A stretch of 64,000 nucleotides of DNA from Thalassotalea_B sp049613795. GTDB taxonomy: Bacteria; Pseudomonadota; Gammaproteobacteria; Enterobacterales; Alteromonadaceae. The DNA is taken from positions 1 through 64,000 of the forward strand of contig JBMZCX010000001.1 in NCBI GenBank assembly GCA_049613795.1. Reading direction: 5' to 3'. Below the pieces are notes generated by a model. The model worked only from the letters and a program-made list of their open reading frames with translations. It ran no database searches and was not told the DNA's origin. The position numbers and the translations under genes were made by a program. Positions 27,316-36,436 of the stretch are shown piece by piece. The first letter of the stretch is position 1, and each line of letters begins with the position of its first letter.

Positions 27316-27908
27316 TGAAGGGTTCGGTTATTAAAAAATCAGCACGTAGTCAGTCATTTAGCTTGACAAAAAATCTCGATAAACCGTTAGACCTGACAAC
27401 GCATTTACCTTTTCGGGTGGCTGTGGTTAGTAACTTATTAGCGCTTAATAGAGATTGGAAAATTAGAGAGTTAACGGATTTAGATCCAAGAGAAATGCGA
27501 GTGCTACTTAATATTGGCTCCTATATGCCAATAAAGTCGGCCGATATTGCTTATCAATCTCGACTAGACTCTTATACTGTGAGTCGTGCAGTAAAAAAAT
27601 TATTAGCGCTTAAACTTATTGTATCAGAGCCCGACCTTCATAAAAAAAACGTTAAAAACTTACTGCTAAATGAGCAAGGAGTAGTGCTATATCAAAAATT
27701 GATTAGTGCGATGGACGAACGTGCTCAGCAATTAGAAAGCGTATTAACCCAAGACGAAACTCAGCAGTTTTATAATATGCTCGAACGTATTGAGAATAAA
27801 ACGGAGCAGTTATTAGCCGAGCAAGCTAGCGATCTTATTAGCCAAGGTATTGAGCCGCCAGCCGACCAAAAAGAACTTATTCGTTGGTATAAAAAAAGTA
27901 AAAGTTAA
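27288..27908 (+). CDS. MarR-family transcriptional regulator
   Basis: A winged-helix regulator of the MarR family. The DNA-binding region runs from about residue 65 to 130 (MRVLLNIGSYMPIKSADIAYQS, RLDSYTVSRAVKKLLALKLI), and the C-terminal helix ends ADQKELIRWYKKSKS. The open frame begins at GTG 27288 (206 residues). No good ribosome-binding site is seen there, and in-frame GTG 27315 or TTG 27363 could be the real start; relatives usually begin close to the NLDKPLDLTTHLPFR stretch. It follows the sugar transporter by 71 bp. The effector is unknown. Confidence 0.85.
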   Translation: MPSLVYGTLVKGSVIKKSARSQSFSLTKNLDKPLDLTTHLPFRVAVVSNLLALNRDWKIRELTDLDPREMRVLLNIGSYMPIKSADIAYQSRLDSYTVSRAVKKLLALKLIVSEPDLHKKNVKNLLLNEQGVVLYQKLISAMDERAQQLESVLTQDETQQFYNMLERIENKTEQLLAEQASDLISQGIEPPADQKELIRWYKKSKS

Positions 27909-27935
27909 GCGCGATGAGCATGAGCGCTTAACTTT
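27901..27935. terminator. Bidirectional terminator between MarR and amylase genes
   Basis: AAAGTTAAGCGC (27901-27912) pairs with GCGCTTAACTTT (27924-27935). A T-run follows on the plus strand and a run of seven T follows on the minus strand. The left arm contains the MarR stop codon; the amylase stop lies 20 nt to the right. It serves both convergent units. Confidence 0.9.
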
Positions 27936-27954
27936 TTATTTAGGCGTTTAAGTT

Positions 27955-29757
27955 TTACTCAACTAACCAAATAGCATAACTTAACGGTGGTAGCGTTACG
28001 GTATTGTTGTTTGTGTTAAACTGGCTGCTTACCTTATCGCTATTATCCGAAAATACTAAGCGAGCATTCACTATTTTGCTGGCAAAGGTTGCTGTTTTTA
28101 CATCGTTTGACGTATTAAATGCCACTAAAACCTGCTGACCATTTTCACCTGACATTATACGCTCGAATACGTATAGTCCAGCATCTTCTTGCTGAAATAA
28201 GGTGTGTTGCTGTCCGTAGCGTAATGCAGGAAATTGGTAATAAATATCAGCAAATGTCGCTAAACGTTGGTAAAACGGGTGTTGTTGGTCAAAATTATTA
28301 GCCGCTGTTGTTTGATCTGTTGCAAGTAAATTGTCGTCGTTGTAGCTTTTCACTAACGAAGGCATCATGTCTTGGCGAGAGTCTTTATCTCCTCCTGTAC
28401 CGACAAAACCTTGTTCGTCACCGTAATAAATAATTGGCACGCCGCGCATAAAGTACATCATGGCGTGAGCTAATAAGTTACGTTTAATTTGTTGTTTTTG
28501 AGAATAATTGAAACTGCTGTTATTGACCATATGAGCAAAGCGGCCCATGTCATGGTTACCAATAAAATTAAGCAGTTGATTAGCATTGCTATCGTCGTCT
28601 AAATAATCACTGTCGCGGTTTAACCAGTTAGCCAAAACATTTGTGCCAGCTTGCTTTACTAGTGTCTCGGTAACCGCTGATTGAAAGCCAAAATCTAACA
28701 CTGATTGCATATTACCTACGGTGGTGTACTTGCTTAGCACTTTGCTATTGCCGTCGTAAACTTCACCAAACATAAAAAATTGTGGAATGCCGATAGACTG
28801 AGCGTGATTAACAATGGCAGGTGAGAAGTCACGCCAAAATTCAATATTGACGTGTTTTACAGTGTCAATTCTAAAACCGTCAGGTTTGAATTCGCTAACG
28901 AGGTTTTTAAAGGTATCAATCATCTTAGTAACAACTTCGGGGTTATTAGTGTCGATATCGTCAAGCCCAGAAAAGTCGCCGTATAGTGAGTTTTCACCTG
29001 TAAATGTTGTGTCACCTTGGTTGTGGTAATAGTTAATGTTGTTTAACCATTGTGGACTTTTTATTTGTGCTAAACCTTGTGGAATAACAGGGGTATATTT
29101 ATCGCCTTTTTCCATTTGTGCTAACGATTTATAAACGCAACCAGTTTTAGCAACTAGCCACTGCAAGCCGTCTTCACCATGGCACTCAGTGTATTTGATA
29201 ACATCGGCAGTATGGTTGGTAATTATATCGAAAAATACTTTAATATTTTCGTTATGGGCGGCATTAATAAAGCTTTTAAGCTCTGCGTTAGTACCAAAAT
29301 GAGGATCAAGCTCAGTAAAGTCGACTACCCAATAACCGTGATAACCAGCGCCATCGTCTTGTACGGCTTGGTTACGTAAAATAGGTGTAAGCCAAATTGC
29401 GCTTACACCAAGTTTTTTTAAATAGGGTATTTTATTTTGTAACCCTTTTATATCGCCGCCATGGAACATACCTTTGTCGTTTTTATCAAAACCGCCAGCA
29501 GAAATAGCATCGGTTTTCGAGCCATTATCATTAGCGGTATCACCATTGCTAAAACGGTCAGGCATGACAAAATAAAAAACTTCATCTTGAATATTACGGT
29601 TTAAATAATGAGGTAAGTCGGTTGAAGTAAGCCGTGAAGTTGTTTGTTTGTCTTCTAAACTATCGGGCTTAACTTCTGTTATTTTTTGCTGACACGCACT
29701 TAACACTGTTATTGCGGCTAGTGCGAACAAACTTATTGGTAATCGTTTTTTTATCAT
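27955..29757 (-). CDS. Alpha-amylase, lipoprotein (GH13)
   Basis: A 600-residue GH13 enzyme exported as a lipoprotein (lipobox LSAC; Gln at +2, favouring the outer membrane). Catalytic-barrel motifs in order are FFDIITNHTADV, GFRIDTVKHVN (nucleophile Asp), FMFGEVYDG (acid/base Glu) and FIGNHDMGRF (transition-state Asp). The N-terminal EVFYFVMPDRFSNGD is typical of secreted bacterial maltogenic or alpha-amylases. It should cut alpha-1,4 bonds of starch at the surface or in the periplasm. It is last in the glgP-glgB-glgX-malQ operon, 35 nt after malQ, and is the only exported enzyme in that operon. Confidence 0.93.
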   Translation of the reverse strand: MIKKRLPISLFALAAITVLSACQQKITEVKPDSLEDKQTTSRLTSTDLPHYLNRNIQDEVFYFVMPDRFSNGDTANDNGSKTDAISAGGFDKNDKGMFHGGDIKGLQNKIPYLKKLGVSAIWLTPILRNQAVQDDGAGYHGYWVVDFTELDPHFGTNAELKSFINAAHNENIKVFFDIITNHTADVIKYTECHGEDGLQWLVAKTGCVYKSLAQMEKGDKYTPVIPQGLAQIKSPQWLNNINYYHNQGDTTFTGENSLYGDFSGLDDIDTNNPEVVTKMIDTFKNLVSEFKPDGFRIDTVKHVNIEFWRDFSPAIVNHAQSIGIPQFFMFGEVYDGNSKVLSKYTTVGNMQSVLDFGFQSAVTETLVKQAGTNVLANWLNRDSDYLDDDSNANQLLNFIGNHDMGRFAHMVNNSSFNYSQKQQIKRNLLAHAMMYFMRGVPIIYYGDEQGFVGTGGDKDSRQDMMPSLVKSYNDDNLLATDQTTAANNFDQQHPFYQRLATFADIYYQFPALRYGQQHTLFQQEDAGLYVFERIMSGENGQQVLVAFNTSNDVKTATFASKIVNARLVFSDNSDKVSSQFNTNNNTVTLPPLSYAIWLVE

Positions 29758-29792
29758 TATTATGTGTCTTATTATTTTAAAAAAGTTAAGTG

Positions 29793-31967
29793 CTATTTCA
29801 TAGCTTTAGGGCGCGCGTTTTGCATTACGTCAACCAATGCTTTTACCGATTCAGTTTGAGCTAGTTGCTCTACCGTTACGGGCAACTTCTGTTTCCAGTT
29901 GGGATGCTGATCTATTGTGCCCGGAATATTAACTTGCTCATTAATTTCTAATGCATCTTCTAATGGAATAAGTTGCACATGGCTAGGTGCTTGCGCTAAA
30001 AATCGTTGTACGGCCAATGCAAGTTCTCTATTCATTTTAGCTGGCGCTAATGCTGGTAAGTTATTGGTGTCGATTACTTCTAAATCTGTTAATGCAGCAA
30101 GTAATAATTTTCGTTCTTCTACACGAGCATTACGATCAGCCGTTCCCATTTCTTCATTAGGATAAAGGTTTAACTGTTGGCGCCAAGTTAGATCTCGGCC
30201 AGTCCACCAGCCTGAAATGGTCGGTAAGTCGTGTGTTGATATAGTTACCATAGACTGCGCAGGGTATAGCTCTGGGCGTTTATAAAAGCCAGATTCCCAA
30301 CGTTCAAAAAACAATACTTTATAAGACAATAACCCGGCATCAGCCATTATTTCGCTAAAGCCATCAGGTACTGTGCCTAAGTCTTCGCCAATAACAACAC
30401 AGTTATTACGGCGAGATTCTAATGCAATAATACGTAAAATATCTTTGAACGGAAAAGTAATATATACCCCTTGGTCGGCAGCCATACCTGGTGCAACCCA
30501 ATATTGGCGCATTAAACCGAGTATATGGTCAATGCGTAAAGCACCCGCATATTGCATATTACTACGCAGTGCTTTGGCTAAAGGTAAATAACCTTGCTCC
30601 TGTAAAGCAACAGGGTTTATTGGAGTAAGCCCCCAGTCTTGTCCTAATACATTCATTGCATCTGGTGGCGCACCAACGGCGGCTCCTGCCACATAGGTGG
30701 CCTTATCTGACCAAACATCAACACCCGAACCGTCACACCCTACGGCAAGATCCATATACAAACCAATTGGCATACCATGTTCGGTTGCATTATCAGCTAC
30801 TTGTTTAAGTTGACGGTGTGCTAACCATTGTACATAACTAAAATAGTTAATACGTTCAGTGTGCTCTTGTTGAAATGTATTAACTTCAGTGGAATTGGGT
30901 TGTTGATATGCTTTAGGCCATGCGGTCCAACCATAAGCGTGTTCATCTATTTGTCTAAAATGTTCATATAAGGCTTCAAAGGTAGCTAAGCGCTGTAAAT
31001 CTTCACCGCCTTGTTGTTTAAATTGATTAAATTCAAGTAATAGTGCTTGATCTGGTTTATGTAAGAAGTCTTGATAAAGTAGTTCGATTACTGAAAATTT
31101 AACATCAGAAACCGCAGGGTAGTCAATTAATTCACACTGACGTGCGTAGGCAACTTTACTTTTAAACTCATCTGAATTTACTACCTGTTGTGCTGATGCA
31201 CACGTTGAAAAGTTAGGGATCTTGGTTACGTCAATGTATAAAGTATTTAAAAAGCAGCGACTAGTCGGTGAATAAGGACTTCGATGTGCAGGGTTGTTTT
31301 GATAAAGCGGATGCAATGGGTTTAACCCAATAGCACTCGCGCCTTGTTTAGCTGACGTTTCTACTAAATTCGCTAAATCACCAAAGTCGCCCATGCCCCA
31401 GTTCGTTTCACTGGTTAATGAATAAAGTTGTGCAGCGTACCCCCAAATTTTGTCACTACTTGCCTCTTGTGGGCTATAACAGGTTTTAGGCGCATAAATT
31501 AAATGACACGATTCACTAAGTTTACCTGCTGTTAATGTTAACTGATGATAGCCCATTTTTAATGTGGGTAAAGGCAATTGATATTTGATGTATTCTTGGT
31601 CATTAATGTGGTTCGATGACGTTTGGGTTAACTGTTCAAGCGCAATACTATTATTTTGTTGTTCGCCATTTTCTAATGTAATTACCCAATGAATGCTTTG
31701 TGCAACGTTGCTTGGCAAGCTAATAGTTATTGCATTTGTACTTTGTTCTAACTTGGCAATATAAACAGGGGGCAGCACGTTAACCCAACTGCGTTGTGTT
31801 AAGTGATTAATGCTTTGCGCGAGCTTTTCTTGATTATGTAAGTCATAACCCATTGCGGTTAATAAGGCATGCTCTGCTTGTTCATTAGCAGGTACATGCC
31901 GACCAAAGCAATCAACATAACTGCGGTGAAAGCCTACTAAGTCGGCGAGTTGTTTAATTTGTTCCAT
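29793..31967 (-). CDS. malQ: 4-alpha-glucanotransferase (amylomaltase, GH77)
   Basis: A 724-residue cytoplasmic enzyme that moves glucan chains between maltodextrins and releases glucose. The GH77 motifs are ALRIDHILGLMRQYW (nucleophile Asp), VVIGEDLGTVPDG (acid/base Glu) and STHDLPTISGWW (third Asp). The long N-terminal beta-rich region and total length match the enterobacterial MalQ type (about 690-720 residues). The gene starts 3 nt after the glgX stop, so it is translationally close-coupled. MalQ, together with GlgP, completes cytoplasmic maltodextrin degradation. Confidence 0.95.
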   Translation of the reverse strand: MEQIKQLADLVGFHRSYVDCFGRHVPANEQAEHALLTAMGYDLHNQEKLAQSINHLTQRSWVNVLPPVYIAKLEQSTNAITISLPSNVAQSIHWVITLENGEQQNNSIALEQLTQTSSNHINDQEYIKYQLPLPTLKMGYHQLTLTAGKLSESCHLIYAPKTCYSPQEASSDKIWGYAAQLYSLTSETNWGMGDFGDLANLVETSAKQGASAIGLNPLHPLYQNNPAHRSPYSPTSRCFLNTLYIDVTKIPNFSTCASAQQVVNSDEFKSKVAYARQCELIDYPAVSDVKFSVIELLYQDFLHKPDQALLLEFNQFKQQGGEDLQRLATFEALYEHFRQIDEHAYGWTAWPKAYQQPNSTEVNTFQQEHTERINYFSYVQWLAHRQLKQVADNATEHGMPIGLYMDLAVGCDGSGVDVWSDKATYVAGAAVGAPPDAMNVLGQDWGLTPINPVALQEQGYLPLAKALRSNMQYAGALRIDHILGLMRQYWVAPGMAADQGVYITFPFKDILRIIALESRRNNCVVIGEDLGTVPDGFSEIMADAGLLSYKVLFFERWESGFYKRPELYPAQSMVTISTHDLPTISGWWTGRDLTWRQQLNLYPNEEMGTADRNARVEERKLLLAALTDLEVIDTNNLPALAPAKMNRELALAVQRFLAQAPSHVQLIPLEDALEINEQVNIPGTIDQHPNWKQKLPVTVEQLAQTESVKALVDVMQNARPKAMK

Positions 31968-31970
31968 AAG

Positions 31971-34199
31971 TTAACTCTCTATACTTTTAATTTGCTGTAA
32001 AGCACTTGCTTGAGGCAAGTTTTGTGATAATTCGATGGCTGCACTTTCTTGGATAAAACTAAGTAGAGTGCAACTATGTGCGCTAACGTTAATTAATAAA
32101 CTATTAGCGTCAAAAGTCGGTTGTTGTTTTTCGTAATTAATAGTTGCGCTTGTTGTGTCGATAAGTTTATTCCAGTGCCCATTTAACGCAGGGAGCTGAA
32201 AGTTAATATCATTAGCATGCGCATTAAAAATGATAAGTAACGCATCGTCTTGTAAATCAGTGTTTTCTGTATTCGATAACAGCATCGCAAAGCATTTAAG
32301 TGTATTATTATGCCAGTCGTTTTCAGTCATAGAATGTCCGTGACAATTAAGCCAGCTAATGTCTGAAAGACCTGTTTTTGATGATGTTTTAACTCCGTGT
32401 TGATAATTGGTTCGGTTAAGTAATGGGTGAGCTTTTCGAAGGGCAATTAAGGAGCTAACGAAAGCAGTTTCTGCTTTGTTATTGGCTGTATTAGCATATT
32501 GCCAATTTATCCATGTTGTTTCATTATCTTGGCAGTAAGCGTTGTTATTGCCTTGCTGGCTATTGGCGTGTTCGTCGCCCGATAACAACATTGGCGTACC
32601 TTGTGCGATAAATAAACTGGTTAATAAATTTCTTTTTTGTTGATCGCGTAATTGATTAACAGCAGAGTTGCTACTTGCGCCTTCTTCACCATAGTTAGCG
32701 CTAAAGTTACTATTATGGCCATCCAGATTATGTTCATTATTTGCTTGATTGTGTTTATGCTCGAAGCTGACTAAATCGTCTAAAGTAAAACCGTCATGGC
32801 TGGTAATAAAATTAATGCTGGCGCTAGGGCGTCGGCTAGGTTGTTCAAAAAGATCACTAGAACCATGTAGTCTACGCGCAAATTCTGGCACTAAACCTTT
32901 GTCTCCACGCCAAAACTGTCGACAAATATCTCTAAACTTATCATTCCACTCTAACCAGCTTTTTGGGAACTGGCCAAGTTGATAGCCGTTTTCGCCAATG
33001 TCCCAAGGTTCGGCAATTAATTTTATTTTAGCGAGTATAGGGTCTTGGCGTACGGCATTAAAAAAAGTACTTTTGCTATTAAAAGCTAATTCTTCTCGGC
33101 CAAGAATCGGGGCTAAGTCGAAACGAAAACCGTCAACGCCCATCTCAGAAACCCAATACCGTAAACTGTCTAATACCATTTGTAATACTCTAGGGTGTTG
33201 AATATTAAAGGTATTACCGCAACCAGAATGATTTTCGTAGTAACGTTTGTTTGTGTTTTGTAAGCGATAATAGCTGGCGTTGTCTATGCCTTTAAAGCTA
33301 TAGGTTGGGCCAAGTTCATTACCTTCTGCACTGTGGTTGTAAACCACATCTAAAATGACTTCGATTCCTGCTTGGTGAAAGGTTTCTACCATTTGTTTGA
33401 ATTCTGCACGGGCGTCACTTTCGCTATACGCTTGGTGCGGAAGAAAAAATCCGATGCTGTTATAGCCCCAATAATTGGTTAGCCCTTTTTTGTGGACAAA
33501 AGGTTCATCAACAAATTGATGAATGGGCAGTAATTCAACTGAAGTTATTCCTAAATTGGTTAAATAGTCACATACGGCTTTACTTGATAGCCCTGAAAAA
33601 GTGCCTTGTAATTTGCTTGGAACGTCAGGGTGTAATTTGGTAAAGCCCTTAACATGAAGCTCGTAAATAATTGTATCACGCCGCTTAATTTGCAGATGAG
33701 AATTAGAGTTTGGTAGTGGCGAAGTGACAACACATTTAGGCAAGTATTGGGCATTGTCTTGTTGGTTAAGTGTCAGGTCTTTTTCATTGTGCTTAATATC
33801 AAAACTGTAATGGCGATCAGAAGGAATGAATTGACCCGCTATTTGTTTTGCATAAGGGTCGAGTAACAGTTTATGCGGATTAAAGCGATGACCTTGTGTT
33901 GGTTCGAAAGGACCATGCACTCGGTAACCATAATAACAACCCGCGGTAATACCGCTAATATGGCCATGCCAAATGTCGTCAGTAAATTCGGGAAGTGTTA
34001 TGCGCGCAATTTCAAGAGCAGGGGCGTTATCTGTTTGCGGTGAAAAAATGCATAATTCAACTTTCGTCGCATTAGCAGAAAAAAGGGCAAAGTTTACCCC
34101 CTGCTCATCACAAGTGGCGCCAAGAGGATATGAGCGTCCCGTGCTAACGTAGTAATTATGACGATGCAACTTATCGCTGCTTAAGGTTGTGTGTTGCAT
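31971..34199 (-). CDS. glgX: Glycogen debranching enzyme GlgX (GH13)
   Basis: A 742-residue isoamylase-type cytoplasmic debranching enzyme, acting mainly on short alpha-1,6 stubs left by phosphorylase. The N-terminal CBM48 (YPLGATCDEQGVNFALFSANATKV) is followed by GH13 motifs DVVYNHSAEGN, GFRFDLAPILGREEL, IAEPWDIGENGYQLGQFP and ITSHDGFTLDDLVS. Its start codon overlaps the glgB stop by 1 nt (TAATG). The length is slightly above E. coli GlgX (657), mainly in the C-terminal part. Confidence 0.95.
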   Translation of the reverse strand: MQHTTLSSDKLHRHNYYVSTGRSYPLGATCDEQGVNFALFSANATKVELCIFSPQTDNAPALEIARITLPEFTDDIWHGHISGITAGCYYGYRVHGPFEPTQGHRFNPHKLLLDPYAKQIAGQFIPSDRHYSFDIKHNEKDLTLNQQDNAQYLPKCVVTSPLPNSNSHLQIKRRDTIIYELHVKGFTKLHPDVPSKLQGTFSGLSSKAVCDYLTNLGITSVELLPIHQFVDEPFVHKKGLTNYWGYNSIGFFLPHQAYSESDARAEFKQMVETFHQAGIEVILDVVYNHSAEGNELGPTYSFKGIDNASYYRLQNTNKRYYENHSGCGNTFNIQHPRVLQMVLDSLRYWVSEMGVDGFRFDLAPILGREELAFNSKSTFFNAVRQDPILAKIKLIAEPWDIGENGYQLGQFPKSWLEWNDKFRDICRQFWRGDKGLVPEFARRLHGSSDLFEQPSRRPSASINFITSHDGFTLDDLVSFEHKHNQANNEHNLDGHNSNFSANYGEEGASSNSAVNQLRDQQKRNLLTSLFIAQGTPMLLSGDEHANSQQGNNNAYCQDNETTWINWQYANTANNKAETAFVSSLIALRKAHPLLNRTNYQHGVKTSSKTGLSDISWLNCHGHSMTENDWHNNTLKCFAMLLSNTENTDLQDDALLIIFNAHANDINFQLPALNGHWNKLIDTTSATINYEKQQPTFDANSLLINVSAHSCTLLSFIQESAAIELSQNLPQASALQQIKSIES

Positions 34200-36415
34200 T
34201 ACAGCTCAGCCTGTTGAAAGGCAATAATAACAGTACTTAGTGCTGGCACTGTTATTTCTATTAACTGCTGCTGTGCCTGCCAAGGTGTATCATGGCTGAT
34301 AATTATGCCTGCATTTAAATTATTTGCACCTTGATAAATGTCAGCGTCCGAGTTAATTAATTCAATATAATTACCTGCTAATGGTACACCTACTTTATAT
34401 TGCTGGTGAACTTGCGGGGTAAAGTTACAAATTACGACAACAGGGTTTTCTCTATTTTTATCATAGCGAATAAAGCTGTAAATACTTTGCTCTGCATTGT
34501 TGTCTTCAAGCCAAGTAAAACCGTCGGCGACACAGTCTTGTTGGTATAGTGCTGGCGTGTTTTGATAGACGTGGTTAAGGTCTTTTACTAAGCGTTGAAC
34601 ACCTTTATGCCAGTGAATGTCGAGTTGATGCCAATCAAGTTGTTGATCATGATCCCACTCTTTTCCTTGGGCAAATTCACAGCCCATAAACAGTAATTTT
34701 TTACCGGGATGTGCCCACATAAAGCCATAATAAGCCCGTAAATTAGCAAATTGTTGCCAAGCATCGCCGGGCATTCGGGCTAAAATAGAGCCTTTACCAT
34801 GAACCACTTCGTCGTGACTTAACGGTAAAATAAAATTTTCGTTAAATGCGTAAACTAAGCTGAAACTTAACTCTTTATGATGATGTTGACGATGAATAGG
34901 CTCTCGCTTCATATATTCAAGCGAGTCATTCATCCAGCCCATATTCCATTTATAGCCAAAGCCTAGGCCACCATCATGTACGGGTTGAGATACTCCCGGC
35001 CAAGACGTAGATTCTTCTGCGACTGAAAAACAGCCGGGGTATTGCTGATAAATTTCACAGTTAAATGATTGTAAAAAATCAACCGCTTCAAGGTTTTCTC
35101 GTCCGCCATGTTTGTTAGGGATCCACTCACCCTCTTTACGGCTATAATCGAGGTAGAGCATAGACGCTACTGCATCAACACGAATACCATCGACATGATA
35201 TTTATCTAACCAATGCATAGCTGAAGCTCGTAGAAAGTTAGTCACTTCAGTGCGACCATAATTATAAATTAAGGTGTTCCAATCAGGATGAAAGCCTTGA
35301 CGTGGATCTTCATGTTCAAATAAATGGCTACCGTCAAATTGTGCTAAACCATGGGAATCGCTAGGAAAATGACCAGGCACCCAGTCAATTAATAAACCAA
35401 TATTTGCGTTATGGCATTGATCAACAAAGTATTGAAAATCTTGCGCATTGCCAAAACGTGACGTCGGTGCAAATAGCCCGACAGGCTGATAACCCCACGA
35501 ACCGTCAAACGGGTATTCGCTTACGGGCATTAGTTGTATATGGGTAAATCCCATCTCAATAACATAAGGGATTAATTGTTTGGCAATATCGCGATAATTA
35601 AGGTAATGGTTATTACAGTCTCTTCGCCACGAGCCTAAATGTACTTCGTAAATAGAAATAGCGGCGTCTCGTCGATTACGTAGCTCTCGTTGCGATAACC
35701 ATTGTTTGTCTTGCCAAGGATAAGCGGCTGCTTTACTAATAATTGAAGCCGTCTCTGGGCGATATTGTGCTTGAACACCATAAGGATCTGCTTTGAGTGG
35801 TAGCGTTTCACCTGCGCTATTTTTCAATTCAAATTTATAGCATTGACCAGCCATTGCATTAGGAATAAATATTGACCAGTAACCCGTTGCCTGATCATTA
35901 TTAACAATGTTTTGCATTGGGTGGCAGCGACCATCCCACTGATTAAAGTCTCCAACTACAGCCACATGAGAAGCATTAGGTGCCCATACGGCAAATGACA
36001 CGCCATCAGTATTTTGATGATTGATAAAATGAGCGCCAAGTTTATTATAAGGTGTTAAATGCTTACCTTCGCTTAATAAATACAGATCTAACTCACCTAG
36101 TGTCGGTGAAAAACTAAAAGGGTCGAAGTATAACTTCGGTGTTTGCGTTTGAGCTGAAGTTACTCTTAACTGGTAGGGAAATGGCTTTTTCCGTCGTAAT
36201 TTTAAGGAGAATAAGCCCGCTTGATCGACTTGTTTGAGCTGACCAACCACTTTGTTAGTGTCAGAGGCAATAATTTCAACAATTTCAGCATCAGGAAAAA
36301 AGCAGGTGATGGTTAATACCTTATCACCTGCAAGTGTATTGAGTCCTAGCACCTCGTGAGGGGCGTTATGACGTGCTAGTACTAAATTATTAATATCTTG
36401 CTGAGTTAAACTCAT
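34199..36415 (-). CDS. glgB: 1,4-alpha-glucan branching enzyme (GH13)
   Basis: A 738-residue branching enzyme that makes alpha-1,6 branches in glycogen. An N-terminal domain (HEVLGLN) and a CBM48 (VSFAVWAPNASHVAVVGDFN) precede the barrel. Motifs are LLIDWVPGHFPSD, DGIRVDAVASMLYLDYSR (nucleophile Asp), SVAEESTSWPGVS (acid/base Glu) and LPLSHDEVVHGKGS. It lies 21 nt after glgP and overlaps glgX by 1 nt. An anabolic enzyme inside an otherwise degradative operon is notable, since glgC and glgA are absent from the window. Confidence 0.96.
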   Translation of the reverse strand: MSLTQQDINNLVLARHNAPHEVLGLNTLAGDKVLTITCFFPDAEIVEIIASDTNKVVGQLKQVDQAGLFSLKLRRKKPFPYQLRVTSAQTQTPKLYFDPFSFSPTLGELDLYLLSEGKHLTPYNKLGAHFINHQNTDGVSFAVWAPNASHVAVVGDFNQWDGRCHPMQNIVNNDQATGYWSIFIPNAMAGQCYKFELKNSAGETLPLKADPYGVQAQYRPETASIISKAAAYPWQDKQWLSQRELRNRRDAAISIYEVHLGSWRRDCNNHYLNYRDIAKQLIPYVIEMGFTHIQLMPVSEYPFDGSWGYQPVGLFAPTSRFGNAQDFQYFVDQCHNANIGLLIDWVPGHFPSDSHGLAQFDGSHLFEHEDPRQGFHPDWNTLIYNYGRTEVTNFLRASAMHWLDKYHVDGIRVDAVASMLYLDYSRKEGEWIPNKHGGRENLEAVDFLQSFNCEIYQQYPGCFSVAEESTSWPGVSQPVHDGGLGFGYKWNMGWMNDSLEYMKREPIHRQHHHKELSFSLVYAFNENFILPLSHDEVVHGKGSILARMPGDAWQQFANLRAYYGFMWAHPGKKLLFMGCEFAQGKEWDHDQQLDWHQLDIHWHKGVQRLVKDLNHVYQNTPALYQQDCVADGFTWLEDNNAEQSIYSFIRYDKNRENPVVVICNFTPQVHQQYKVGVPLAGNYIELINSDADIYQGANNLNAGIIISHDTPWQAQQQLIEITVPALSTVIIAFQQAEL

Positions 36416-36436
36416 CTAATTTCCTGTATACAACAA

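Noticed and set aside
28164..28173. GAATACGTAT inside the amylase gene, resembling the regulon operator
   Set aside because: It lies in coding sequence, and the outer bases differ from the 14-bp consensus (CGAATACGTATAGT). Chance is more likely than a working site.
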